Positions 20,553-28,167 of a stretch of DNA of 61,817 bases are shown here, in pieces. The DNA is from a virus, in the IMG/VR virus record IMGVR_UViG_3300046001_005867, positions 1 to 61,817 of that record, one strand, 5' to 3'. Each line of letters begins with the position of its first letter. The first letter of the stretch is position 1. The notes beneath the pieces are model-generated. The model was not told the DNA's origin and searched no databases. It saw nothing but the letters and a program-made list of their open reading frames with translations. Position numbers and translations under genes: made by a program.

Positions 20553-21959
20553 TTATTGTTTTGTTTTTATTACTTTTTTAATTTTTTCTATTTCTTTTTC
20601 ACATTCAAAATATTTCTTCTTAGTTGCTTTCCTTTGCGAGTATAATCCTTGTAATATTTCTCTAAGTATAGGTTCCTTTCCTTCTTTGCTGTAAAATACT
20701 GCTCCTGATGATGTCTTAATTGCTCCTTCTGGTATTTCTTTTAGATTCTTTCCTATATAAACCTCTGGTGAAATTCCCCATTGCATCATAGTATTAGGAT
20801 ACAGTGAAGCAAAGTCAAAGCAAGCGATCCATTCATAAATTCCTCTCTCTGGTTTCTTTACATAGGCTCCTTCAAATTTTACGTGGTTCTCTTCTTTTCT
20901 TTCACTTAGTATAACTCTTTTTCTTTCTAAGAATTTTCTTAACATAAGTACTTCTGTAGTCCATACAGGAGAAAGTGCTCTATTAATCTCCACTCTACTA
21001 ACTTCTGCTATTTTAAAGAATGTAGAAAGAGTATCGAGTCTTCTATCAATATAATGAACAAGACCACAGTCAATAGCATTATAGAATATGAATGTATCAA
21101 AATCAGATTCATATAAATCTTTTAATGTTCCATTATAAGCAATTTTTTTAATACCAATTGCTTGAGTTGCCACATAGTCTAAAGAATTAGATTCTCTGAT
21201 CTTAACTACCCTATCCCATTTTTTGTAAATGTCCAGATAGTCAACCATTAGTACATGCATAGGTATTTGATTCTTTCCTAGAAGAACTCCACTCGGTGAA
21301 GCAATTTTAGGATCTATACCTAATCTCCTAGCTCTGTTTATCAAATAAGGCCAGTCATACCCAAACCAGTTCCATCCAGTAATTAAAGGCATTTTTGGAA
21401 CTAACTTAGAAAGAAATGTGTACATCATATCAAATTCACTTTCAAACTTCCTATAATTAAATGTCCAATCTCCTTCCTGGTCTTTAAAATGCTCTTTAAT
21501 TCTTTTTTCAATTTTAAGAATCCTTTCGGGTGTCATATCTTGTAGACCAATCACTAGTACCTTTCCGTGAGAAGAAGCCATTCCTATTGAAAGCACTCTA
21601 TTCTTAGCATTCTCAGTGTCTAATGAATCTGCACGATTATCTGTGATCTCTACCTCTATATCGACAAAGTATTTTTTCGGAGTCTGATAATCCCATAAAG
21701 GTTTAGTTATCTCCGGATCTATAGCTTCTAATATTTCTACTACTCTATACTTATCAAATTTTGTGGAAGAAACTTTCTTAATAGGTTTTGCGTCCCAAGA
21801 AAGCCATTCTTTATCTTTGGCTTTATCGTAATCCTGTGTCTTTTGCCAAACAAATTGTAATGCCTTTGGTACTGGGATTTTTAACATATTAACTTCACCT
21901 TCTTCGGTGTAATGTGAGACCGTTAAACCGCCTCCTGTATTTTCTATATCGATTATCAT
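20553..21959 (-). CDS. 43: DNA polymerase family B, N-terminal half (exonuclease and palm motif A)
   Basis: 468 residues containing the N-terminal and 3'-5' exonuclease domains: exo I FVDIEVE with Asp100/Glu102, exo II NWFGYD at 198-202 and exo III YNAIDC at 293-298. Polymerase motif A follows as DFASLYP at 382-388. The protein ends 27 residues after the fingers-helix start SQRKATKKK, with a basic tail (KKVIKTKQ). Motifs B and C are missing and are encoded separately at 1003-2178. The basic end here and the acidic start of the other half would suit re-association across the fingers helices. Complete exonuclease residues indicate that proofreading is retained. Confidence 0.95.
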   Translation of the reverse strand: MIIDIENTGGGLTVSHYTEEGEVNMLKIPVPKALQFVWQKTQDYDKAKDKEWLSWDAKPIKKVSSTKFDKYRVVEILEAIDPEITKPLWDYQTPKKYFVDIEVEITDNRADSLDTENAKNRVLSIGMASSHGKVLVIGLQDMTPERILKIEKRIKEHFKDQEGDWTFNYRKFESEFDMMYTFLSKLVPKMPLITGWNWFGYDWPYLINRARRLGIDPKIASPSGVLLGKNQIPMHVLMVDYLDIYKKWDRVVKIRESNSLDYVATQAIGIKKIAYNGTLKDLYESDFDTFIFYNAIDCGLVHYIDRRLDTLSTFFKIAEVSRVEINRALSPVWTTEVLMLRKFLERKRVILSERKEENHVKFEGAYVKKPERGIYEWIACFDFASLYPNTMMQWGISPEVYIGKNLKEIPEGAIKTSSGAVFYSKEGKEPILREILQGLYSQRKATKKKYFECEKEIEKIKKVIKTKQ

Positions 21960-22013
21960 ACTCTTATCTTATAATAATAATTGAAAGAGGTTTCATTTTA
22001 GAATATATAATAA
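21960..22013. promoter_or_regulatory. Divergent promoter region between polymerase N-half and the plus-strand leader gene
   Basis: This 54-base AT-rich gap separates the minus-strand polymerase gene from the plus-strand gene starting at 22014. A GAATATATAA sequence at 22001-22010 lies 3 bases before the plus-strand GTG. No equally clear box is seen for the polymerase gene. Confidence 0.4.
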
Positions 22014-22319
22014 GTGAAAAAAATTCTAACCTTCAAATTATTCGAACAGATTTATCTAAATGATATTAAACCTTTCGACTCAGGACAAAGCTATCCTAAA
22101 GGATTAAGATTTGCAAATAGGGACGAAGCTCTAAAATCAATAAGAAGATTACAAGAAATGTTGGATAAAAAAGAAATAGAATTAAAAGATGCTATTATAG
22201 CATCGTATATAATGTCACAAAGAGCTAAGTTACACAAGAGCGCTAAACCTGGTATAAAAGAAGGAGGATCAATCTGGGAAAATTATCTTATCCAATTGAG
22301 ACAGAAAGAAAAATTATGA
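22014..22319 (+). CDS. Small leader-bearing protein
   Basis: 101 residues, GTG start. Residues 1-12 resemble the shared leader (ILTFKLFEQ). The rest is basic and helical (EALKSIRRLQEMLDKKEIEL) with no recognised domain. It is one of only four plus-strand genes, placed between two minus-strand blocks. Its end overlaps the end of the convergent gene at 22314-22895 by six bases, so the two transcripts would be antisense at their 3' ends. Packaging is inferred from the leader only. Confidence 0.7.
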   Translation: MKKILTFKLFEQIYLNDIKPFDSGQSYPKGLRFANRDEALKSIRRLQEMLDKKEIELKDAIIASYIMSQRAKLHKSAKPGIKEGGSIWENYLIQLRQKEKL

Positions 22320-22895
22320 TTTTTTAAAGAAAGCAATAAATTCTTTAATCATCTCTCGGAAATCGTAATTATCTTCATTCTTATCTAAAGAAACACCCTC
22401 TATAGATTTCTTTGCCCATTCTTTCATATAATTCAAATATGTTTTAAATGATCCGGGTATTCTTTCTGTATCACCTTTAAAGATATCCTTTATTGTCTTA
22501 GAATATCCCATCATGAATTTATCTCTAATTGATTTTTCAGACTTCTCTAAATCACAATAATCAAAAAACGTAGCTGTTATGTCCCAAACATTATCTGTAG
22601 TTACATCATCAAAATTTTTAGAGCTCCTAACTTTACCGTCATTAGCTATTATCTTACAAACACAAATGCTTTTCTTATCTGGTGATTTTGCTTTATCAAA
22701 ATAAAAATCCAATCTAGCTTCTTCCTCTACTTTAGGTTTAACATAAACGATAGTCATTATGCCTACCTGGCTAAAAAGCATATATCCATTACCTTTTATC
22801 TTATCAAAAGAAGCTTCGTTATCTACAATATACCAATTAGTTGTTACTGCACTTACTCCTTCAAAAAGACTTCTAAATGATCGTATATGATTCAT
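22314..22895 (-). CDS. Leader-bearing protein of unknown function
   Basis: 193 residues. The N-terminus IRSFRSLFEG is a variant of the shared leader with LFE as the candidate cleavage site. The body is a mixed alpha/beta domain with an aromatic-rich core (NWYIVDNEASF, then YMLFSQVGIMTIVYV). No family is recognised. It is the last gene of the long minus-strand block that begins upstream with UvsW; its stop overlaps the convergent plus-strand gene. Confidence 0.72.
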   Translation of the reverse strand: MNHIRSFRSLFEGVSAVTTNWYIVDNEASFDKIKGNGYMLFSQVGIMTIVYVKPKVEEEARLDFYFDKAKSPDKKSICVCKIIANDGKVRSSKNFDDVTTDNVWDITATFFDYCDLEKSEKSIRDKFMMGYSKTIKDIFKGDTERIPGSFKTYLNYMKEWAKKSIEGVSLDKNEDNYDFREMIKEFIAFFKKS

Positions 22896-22896
22896 C

Positions 22897-23370
22897 TTAT
22901 TGATTCTTTTTTGAATTAGTAAGAAAGCTTTTATAATCCATCACAGATGAATCAAGAGGATTCTTATTAGAATCTTTCTTTTTCTTTTTCTTTCCAGCTG
23001 CAGGTGTTCCCACAGTTAATGAAGGGAATTGATCACCAGATCCTGTTCTTCCTGGTCCAGGGGGAATCACATCTCCCATTCCTGGTGTACTAGATAAAGA
23101 TGCCATTGCACCTCCACTTTCTTCCATTGGACCAACTATTTTATCTTTAAAGACTCTGTAGTTACCTCTATCGCCTTCAATTACATATCCTATTACTTCT
23201 CCTGTATTGTTTCTAATCGAATCATCAACTAATCCACTTCTACCGTCTCTTAGACTAACTCTTCTACCAACTAAAGGATCTTGAGAGTATCTAGGTGTAC
23301 TATTAGTATTAAAACTTCTGATGTTGTCAGTTGTACCACCACATCCACAATCTTCGTTTACTTCTTCCAT
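22897..23370 (-). CDS. Hypothetical protein with Cys-rich start and C-terminal leader-like motif
   Basis: 157 residues. It starts MEEVNEDCGCGG, has a small beta domain (LVGRRVSLRDGRSGLVDDSI, SH3/KOW-like in feel), a Gly/Pro-rich linker and a lysine run (KKKKKK). It ends in MDYKSFLTNSKKNQ, whose Y-x-x-F-(I/L)-x-N pattern copies the core of the N-terminal leaders but at the C-terminus. The neighbouring DUF3008-like protein ends the same way. The function is unknown; a scaffold- or capsid-binding tail is one explanation. Confidence 0.7.
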   Translation of the reverse strand: MEEVNEDCGCGGTTDNIRSFNTNSTPRYSQDPLVGRRVSLRDGRSGLVDDSIRNNTGEVIGYVIEGDRGNYRVFKDKIVGPMEESGGAMASLSSTPGMGDVIPPGPGRTGSGDQFPSLTVGTPAAGKKKKKKDSNKNPLDSSVMDYKSFLTNSKKNQ

Positions 23371-23373
23371 ATT

Positions 23374-23712
23374 TTATTTTTTATTAGATATAAATTCTCT
23401 ATAATCTGCAAGATTTGACATCTTGGAAGATTTAGATTTTTTGCCTGGTTTATTAGATTCAGGTTTAAGATAATTATATATTGCAGGAATTTCTCCCTCT
23501 TCAACTTCCTCTGGTAATTTATTATGTTTGGTTGAAGCAAAATCCTTTAAAGATTTCTTCTTCATATTACTTGCTAGCTCAACAATAGTTTGTCTATAAG
23601 CAGATTTTATACTATCGGGATCAATACCATCTTTACCGTTAGTATCCATAAATTTTCTGACTCCGTAAGCCTGTCCCATTAATCTTTGCTGTGTCTTAGA
23701 AACTGCTGGCAT
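23374..23712 (-). CDS. DUF3008-like protein with C-terminal leader-like motif
   Basis: 112 residues. The opening PAVSKTQQRLMGQAYGVRKF is the signature of the small DUF3008-type proteins common in T4-like phages and some bacteria, function unknown. The middle is basic and helical. The last residues (LADYREFISNKK) repeat the core of the N-terminal leaders seen in other proteins here. The start follows the stop of the 57-residue gene by two bases. A head-core or packaged-protein role is inferred only from these tails and the neighbourhood. Confidence 0.75.
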   Translation of the reverse strand: MPAVSKTQQRLMGQAYGVRKFMDTNGKDGIDPDSIKSAYRQTIVELASNMKKKSLKDFASTKHNKLPEEVEEGEIPAIYNYLKPESNKPGKKSKSSKMSNLADYREFISNKK

Positions 23713-23714
23713 AA

Positions 23715-23888
23715 TTAACTTTTTGTAATTTTAGGTTTCTTGTCTATATATTCATTCCAAGTCCATATAAACCTATTGTAGTTTTTCTTAACCATATTAA
23801 AACCCGTATCTCCTACCGGTATCTTCACTGGTGAATCTGGTGGTAGATATGAGCTAGTTTCTGCTGATGTAGTTTTTCTCTTCTTCAT
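23715..23888 (-). CDS. Small basic hypothetical protein (57 residues)
   Basis: Found by hand in the gap before the DUF3008-like gene: ATG at 23888, TAA at 23715-23717. It is basic with a tryptophan-rich C-terminal half (YNRFIWTWNEYI) and is not recognised. The short distance to the next gene suggests one operon. It lies downstream of the strong terminator at 23913-23949 and so probably starts a new transcript. Confidence 0.6.
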   Translation of the reverse strand: MKKRKTTSAETSSYLPPDSPVKIPVGDTGFNMVKKNYNRFIWTWNEYIDKKPKITKS

Positions 23889-23912
23889 ATAATTATTGAA
23901 ACCAGAGGATAC

Positions 23913-23949
23913 AAAAAACCCCTGATAGATTATATATCCATCAGGAGTT
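23913..23949 (-). terminator. Rho-independent terminator after the DUF4494 gene
   Basis: On the minus strand a 14-bp stem (two G-T wobbles), with arms around CTCCTGATGGAT and ATCTATCAGGGG, encloses an ATATA loop and runs into six T residues. It begins about 12 bases after the stop of the DUF4494 gene and would end the transcript carrying the histone-like and DUF4494 genes. It is by far the strongest terminator seen in the window. The stem-loop contains GGATATATAATC, a copy of the recurrent promoter-like box. Confidence 0.9.
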
Positions 23950-23960
23950 AAAAGTGTTTT

Positions 23961-24191
23961 TTAGCCTTTAAGATGTACCACTGACTCAATCTTAGATTGA
24001 GCAACAGAAGTAACTTCAAAGTCTAAATGAGCAGTAGAATTGTCTCCAGCTAAATGTTCATGAAGTCTAGTTTCGGCATGTGTTACTGTTTCTGCTTCGA
24101 CTAAAATTTCAGACCTAGAAGCTTTCGCTTTTCCTGTACTTTTAGAAACTTCCCCACTAAAAAAGCTAACTTTACAAATGTAGTATCCCAT
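23961..24191 (-). CDS. DUF4494-like protein
   Basis: 76 residues. The start MGYYICKVSFFSGE, then ILVEAETVTHAETRLHEHL, matches the small DUF4494 proteins widespread in Bacteroidota and their phages. Function unknown; the fold is a compact alpha/beta domain. It follows the histone-like gene by five bases and is followed by the strong terminator. It is the best single pointer in the window to a Bacteroidota host. Confidence 0.75.
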   Translation of the reverse strand: MGYYICKVSFFSGEVSKSTGKAKASRSEILVEAETVTHAETRLHEHLAGDNSTAHLDFEVTSVAQSKIESVVHLKG

Positions 24192-24196
24192 TTTAA

Positions 24197-24376
24197 TTAA
24201 GCTTTAGTGTTCTTAGTTTCTTGTACATTTACTCTTAGATCTTGAGCCAATTTTTTAAGGTCTTGGCAAGCAGTACGAACTCGTGTTCCTGCTGATTTGT
24301 TACCTTTTACATAGAAAGCTTCCATGTCTTTTTGCATGCTTTCTACTAATTCTTTAATTTTTTCGTAATTTTCCAT
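24197..24376 (-). CDS. Histone H1-like protein (Hc1 family)
   Basis: 59 residues, ATG at 24376, TAA at 24197-24199. An N-terminal helix (ENYEKIKELVESMQKDMEAF) leads into the basic motif KGNKSAGTRVRTACQDLKKL. The GNK-x-AG-x-R-x-R core followed by L-x-K-L is the hallmark of short Hc1-type histone-like proteins found in chlamydiae and many Bacteroidota. These bind DNA and can compact it. In a phage it could condense DNA in the head, coat injected DNA, or bind host chromatin. It shows no leader, so any head location would have to come from DNA binding. Confidence 0.8.
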   Translation of the reverse strand: MENYEKIKELVESMQKDMEAFYVKGNKSAGTRVRTACQDLKKLAQDLRVNVQETKNTKA

Positions 24377-24410
24377 AATTGTTTATTTTAATAATTGTAT
24401 CCTAATTATT

Positions 24411-24728
24411 TCATTTTGTTTCATTAATCCTGAAAGATTTTAAAACTCTCTTGCCTAAAGCGGTCAATTCAAAGTGGTTAGCATCTTCTTCTTGTATTTT
24501 ATACTTGATATATTTCTTCTGATTTCTAACCCAAGACATACTGGGTTTCTTACCTGAAGCATCTTCTGGTATACTATCTAAGAATTCTAATAGTTCTTTC
24601 TTGGTTACTTTTTCTTTCTCTCCTATGAATGAAAGTACCTTAGTAGTTGTTACTGAAGGCTTAGCCCAAGCTATAGGTATCCTAGATTCTAATATAAATT
24701 CATCATATGAAAGAATATTATTAATCAT
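24411..24728 (-). CDS. Leader-bearing small protein with winged-helix-like features
   Basis: 105 residues. The leader is LSYDEFILE followed by S. The rest (VTTTKVLSFIGEKEKVTKKELLEFL, then FELTALGKRVLKSF) reads like a winged-helix DNA-binding domain: two helices, a turn, and a closing 'LTALGKRVL' strand typical of that fold. No family is assigned. The start overlaps the upstream gene's stop by 8 bases, showing tight coupling. Confidence 0.72.
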   Translation of the reverse strand: MINNILSYDEFILESRIPIAWAKPSVTTTKVLSFIGEKEKVTKKELLEFLDSIPEDASGKKPSMSWVRNQKKYIKYKIQEEDANHFELTALGKRVLKSFRINETK

Positions 24729-25254
24729 GGTCTCTTCTAGAATAAATTAATGTTTTCTTTGTTGCTCCCTCTTGTGAGCTCCATTTACCGTAGCTCCATT
24801 CATCCATAAGAGATTTAACTTTATCTGAATACTCTTCAAAATCCATATCAAGATTTAAAGGTACCTCATCATAAATAATAGAAACCTTAGGATTAGATTG
24901 TAAGTAATCTTTTATACATTCACCAACAATCTTATAGAATCTCATATATTCAGATTTAGTCAATGTGAATTGATCATCTTCTCTTGATTTAAAATCCGAA
25001 TCTTTCACTAAAAAATCATCCATCACAGATTCTCTGATAGGCTCTACGGAAAGAACAGCATAACTATTCTCTGCAGATTCTATGGTGATATTTCTAGATA
25101 GTTTACCAAGATTTATTACAAATCCTAGATCCTCCTCTTCTCCCTCAATCTTAAAAAAATATTGAGAAAGTTTACCGTCTTTCTTTTTTACAAAGAAGTC
25201 TCTTCCGTATCCATCTTCATTTAAGAAATTTTCAAATAATTTAATGTGTTTCAT
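24721..25254 (-). CDS. Leader-bearing protein of unknown function
   Basis: 177 residues. The leader is IKLFENFLNE followed by DGY. The body is an alpha/beta domain with two-fold hints (VINLGKLSRNITIESAENSY; VSIIYDEVPLNLDMDFEEYS). It is not recognised. An AGATATATAG box ends three bases before the ATG, making it a likely transcription start within the cargo gene block. Confidence 0.72.
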   Translation of the reverse strand: MKHIKLFENFLNEDGYGRDFFVKKKDGKLSQYFFKIEGEEEDLGFVINLGKLSRNITIESAENSYAVLSVEPIRESVMDDFLVKDSDFKSREDDQFTLTKSEYMRFYKIVGECIKDYLQSNPKVSIIYDEVPLNLDMDFEEYSDKVKSLMDEWSYGKWSSQEGATKKTLIYSRRDHD

Positions 25255-25257
25255 ATT

Positions 25258-25267
25258 CTATATATCT
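25258..25267 (-). promoter_or_regulatory. AGATATATAG box before the 24721-25254 gene
   Basis: The box ends three bases before the ATG at 25254, in the 16-base gap after the 25271-25543 gene, again almost touching the start codon. Confidence 0.36.
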
Positions 25268-25270
25268 TAA

Positions 25271-25543
25271 TTAAAAACCTCTCTCCGGAATTTTAGCGGA
25301 TGTATTAGGTATGTATTGATCTTTCTTTCTTCTTTTGAATATTTGTCCCTTGGTTAAATTACCGTAGTATCTATCTATTAGATTCCATCCCTCTTCTAAC
25401 TCAGTCACATCAGCATCTTCTAATTTAGAAAACTCCTCTCTAACCATGTTTATTTTTTCCATGGCTTCTTCTAATAATCTCTTACTATTAGAAAGGTCAT
25501 ACTTTGATGTATGACCTTCCATTATTTCACTGAATTTTTTCAT
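25271..25543 (-). CDS. Small helical leader-bearing protein
   Basis: 90 residues. The N-terminus MKKFSEIMEG is a short version of the shared leader with IME as the candidate cleavage site. The body is a single long helix pair (SKRLLEEAMEKINMVREEFSKLE), then a basic tail. No family is recognised. It sits four bases after the ATPase at 25547-27136 and is probably translated with it. Confidence 0.68.
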   Translation of the reverse strand: MKKFSEIMEGHTSKYDLSNSKRLLEEAMEKINMVREEFSKLEDADVTELEEGWNLIDRYYGNLTKGQIFKRRKKDQYIPNTSAKIPERGF

Positions 25544-25546
25544 CTA

Positions 25547-27136
25547 TTAAAATTGAACTCCAATTTCTGCTCCCCATTGATCAGCTAATGGTCCTAAACA
25601 TTCCATAGTTGCATAATCTTCTAATAAATGAGGATGTTTTTGGAAGAATGATGTGATTGCCATTGCTCCCATCTCTGGTGCATTAACTCTTCTTAACCAT
25701 TTTGAAAAGTTACAAGACTCAGTGCTTGTTAATTTTGGTAATTCCGTGCTTTTTCTAATTACAGCAGTGAATAAAGCGTGCTCATAATCAGTTCTATTAG
25801 TAGTACCTGATTTTTTAGTTTTTCCTTGGTATTCACTAGGAATAGGAGCTCTATCAGGATCAGTAAAAGGAAGCGATAATTCTTTAACTGGGATCTGCTG
25901 AGCTATCTTATAGAAATCTAAGAACATTACAGCAGCATCTCTACCTACGTTCTTCTGAAATTCTCTTGCTAATACGCTATGAGGCACTTCTGATATTCCT
26001 TTTTGTTCATACTCTTGAAGAACCCTTCTAACTGCTCTAGAAGCATCTTCCCAAGCTCTAGGAGTAGGGTATTTTAATTTCTTAGCAGTTGGATCATTCA
26101 TGTGGAACCAACTAGCATCAAAATCTAAGAAATCAAGAAGTTCTGGTAGGAATATATCAGATAATCCAGGAGTAGTCTCTACATATTTTCTCATTGATGC
26201 TGGATTAGTAATAAGATTGACAATCTCAAATCTATCCTGTAATGCAGATCCCATTTCAACAATACCACCCTTAGGGTCATCAACTTTTCTATTTCCTGCT
26301 GCTACGATATACCATCTATTAGGCATGTCATAATTAACACCAAGTCTTCTTTGCTGAGCTAATAATAAGAATATCTTTTGTACTTCAACAGGCATACGGT
26401 TGAATTCATCAATAAATAAGATACCCCCTTTTCCACCTTTTCCGTTATCATATGGTAAAATATCCGCACTTACGTTAGATCTTGTAACCCCCCTACCTAA
26501 TGGATTTTCTGCTGATGGAGCTTCAATATCTACCACTTTAGGTACACCAGCAAAGTCTACTGGTTCTGCACTTAATCCATCGCAATTCAATAGGTTTAAC
26601 CCAAGCTCATCGCATATTTTAGCTATGATTTGTGTTTTACCAATACCAGGTGCTCCATAAATAAAATATGGTTTAACTTTTCTTAATTCCCTTTGTAATC
26701 TTGCTTTTTCGTCCATATCAGTTGTGGCATCCATTTGATCTGCAATGGATAAACAAGCTTTAAGACTTCTTCTAATATCTGATTCTATTTCTTCGGGAAG
26801 TGAATTAGGTACATCATCCTCTCTATCCCATTCCAAAGGAATCACTGCCTCGTTTGCTACGGAAGGATTATTGATATTGTTCATATCATAATAAGGTGTT
26901 CCGCGATAGAATTTTTCAACTTGATCTGAGATAGATCCTTCATCTGAATTAAATAACACATAAGCAGGTAATCCCTTTTTAGGACCAGATGAGATCATTC
27001 TAATAATGCCATTTCTTACTGCGGTCATAAGCTGTTTAGCCCATTGTGAAATCTTGCTACCGATATTAGATAATACCCCTTCGTCTACATTGTAAGATTC
27101 ATTTACGAATTCTTTAAAGTTATAGATTTTTTTCAT
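25547..27136 (-). CDS. MoxR-like AAA+ ATPase, paralogue 2
   Basis: 529 residues, complete. Leader IYNFKEFVNE (residues 4-13), the shared second stretch DEGVLSNIGSKIS, a helical linker, then the ATPase: Walker A GAPGIGKT at 161-168, Walker B ILFIDE at 239-244, sensor-1 Asn282 and an arginine finger in LQDRFEI. It is directly followed by a small leader protein and directly preceded by the VWA and HExxH genes, the layout seen in bacterial MoxR/VWA systems where the ATPase remodels targets presented by the VWA protein. It resembles the ATPase at 1-962 along its whole length. It is predicted to be capsid cargo. Confidence 0.92.
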   Translation of the reverse strand: MKKIYNFKEFVNESYNVDEGVLSNIGSKISQWAKQLMTAVRNGIIRMISSGPKKGLPAYVLFNSDEGSISDQVEKFYRGTPYYDMNNINNPSVANEAVIPLEWDREDDVPNSLPEEIESDIRRSLKACLSIADQMDATTDMDEKARLQRELRKVKPYFIYGAPGIGKTQIIAKICDELGLNLLNCDGLSAEPVDFAGVPKVVDIEAPSAENPLGRGVTRSNVSADILPYDNGKGGKGGILFIDEFNRMPVEVQKIFLLLAQQRRLGVNYDMPNRWYIVAAGNRKVDDPKGGIVEMGSALQDRFEIVNLITNPASMRKYVETTPGLSDIFLPELLDFLDFDASWFHMNDPTAKKLKYPTPRAWEDASRAVRRVLQEYEQKGISEVPHSVLAREFQKNVGRDAAVMFLDFYKIAQQIPVKELSLPFTDPDRAPIPSEYQGKTKKSGTTNRTDYEHALFTAVIRKSTELPKLTSTESCNFSKWLRRVNAPEMGAMAITSFFQKHPHLLEDYATMECLGPLADQWGAEIGVQF

Positions 27137-27160
27137 CCTTAATATTTCTTATTTTATTTC

Positions 27161-27170
27161 TTATATATCT
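27161..27170 (-). promoter_or_regulatory. AGATATATAA box before ATPase paralogue 2
   Basis: The box lies 24 bases before the ATG at 27136, next to the end of the VWA gene. It would allow the ATPase to be made separately from the VWA/HExxH pair. Confidence 0.4.
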
Positions 27171-27174
27171 ATTT

Positions 27175-28158
27175 TTATATAGTTTCCACTTCTTTATTTG
27201 CCAGTGTGATATCTATTCTTTCACCAAAAGGTTGATCGTTTCCAAAAGGCTCTCCATTAAAAGATAAGAATACCCAAATACATCTATCATCATAACCATC
27301 TATTCCGTATTCGGATGATTTAGGAAATTCTGCAAATCCATCAGTGAAGTATATAAATACCGTTGGGGTTTCACCCACGTCAAGTATGTTTTTTTCCACC
27401 CATTTAAAAGGAGGCCAAAAATTAGTTCCCCCACCTCCAGCAATCTTATTAAAATCTGGAGTATCTCCTGGTTCTAAAATATCTGGGGCATAAACTTGGG
27501 TATCACAATAAAGTATTACTGTTTTTTGTGGAGCGTAATCCTCTGTAATTTTCATTGTCTCTGAAAGAAATTGCTCAATCATAGGTCTAGTTATAGATCC
27601 TGATGTGTCTATAGCAATCACTAAGTTCTCAAAGTCCTCTTTATATCTTTTATATCCGTATTGAGCATCACCGCCTCCAATAAATCTTCTAGCAGGTAAT
27701 TTATATTTAGTTTTTGATACTGCATCATCAATATATTTCTCAAGTTCAGATTTCCAATCAATAACAGGTCTTTTTAATTTATCTAATGCTCTTTTAACAG
27801 AAGCAGGTACGTTTCCAGCATTTTCTGATCTTTTTAATGATGTCTCCCATTCTTCTCCTAATGTTTCACCATTTAATCCAGAATCTCCACCAAGATCTCC
27901 TAGAGATCCTGTTGGTAATACTCCCCCAACATTAGAAGTTCCTCCACCTCCAGTTAAGCCTCTTTCGAAAGTATCCTCATCATCTTCTTCTTCTGGTTTT
28001 CCATCTTGATCCCTTTTTTTCTCATCCTCATCTTCTTTCCATTTATCAACGTTTTCAGGATCTCCAATAGGTGGTGGTGGCGGAGTTGGTCCTGTTCCTC
28101 CCGTTCCTGCAGGTGGATCCATTTCTTGGATTCTTATTCCGGTTATTGTTGTTTTCAT
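27175..28158 (-). CDS. VWA-domain protein with intact MIDAS (DUF2201 VWA-like)
   Basis: 327 residues. The N-terminal 130 residues are low complexity (Pro-rich, then acidic, then Gly/Ser-rich). The VWA domain starts near 178 with the metal-ion-dependent adhesion site complete: DTSGS at 184-188, Thr245 in the GGGGTNF loop and Asp273 in YFTDG. The pairing with a downstream MoxR ATPase and an upstream HExxH protein matches the bacterial DUF2201 arrangement. The first residues (GIRIQE, then M) only loosely fit the packaging leader. Expected role: metal-dependent binding of a target protein for the ATPase. The gene starts 10 bases after the HExxH gene. Confidence 0.9.
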   Translation of the reverse strand: MKTTITGIRIQEMDPPAGTGGTGPTPPPPPIGDPENVDKWKEDEDEKKRDQDGKPEEEDDEDTFERGLTGGGGTSNVGGVLPTGSLGDLGGDSGLNGETLGEEWETSLKRSENAGNVPASVKRALDKLKRPVIDWKSELEKYIDDAVSKTKYKLPARRFIGGGDAQYGYKRYKEDFENLVIAIDTSGSITRPMIEQFLSETMKITEDYAPQKTVILYCDTQVYAPDILEPGDTPDFNKIAGGGGTNFWPPFKWVEKNILDVGETPTVFIYFTDGFAEFPKSSEYGIDGYDDRCIWVFLSFNGEPFGNDQPFGERIDITLANKEVETI

Positions 28159-28167
28159 ATTACGATT

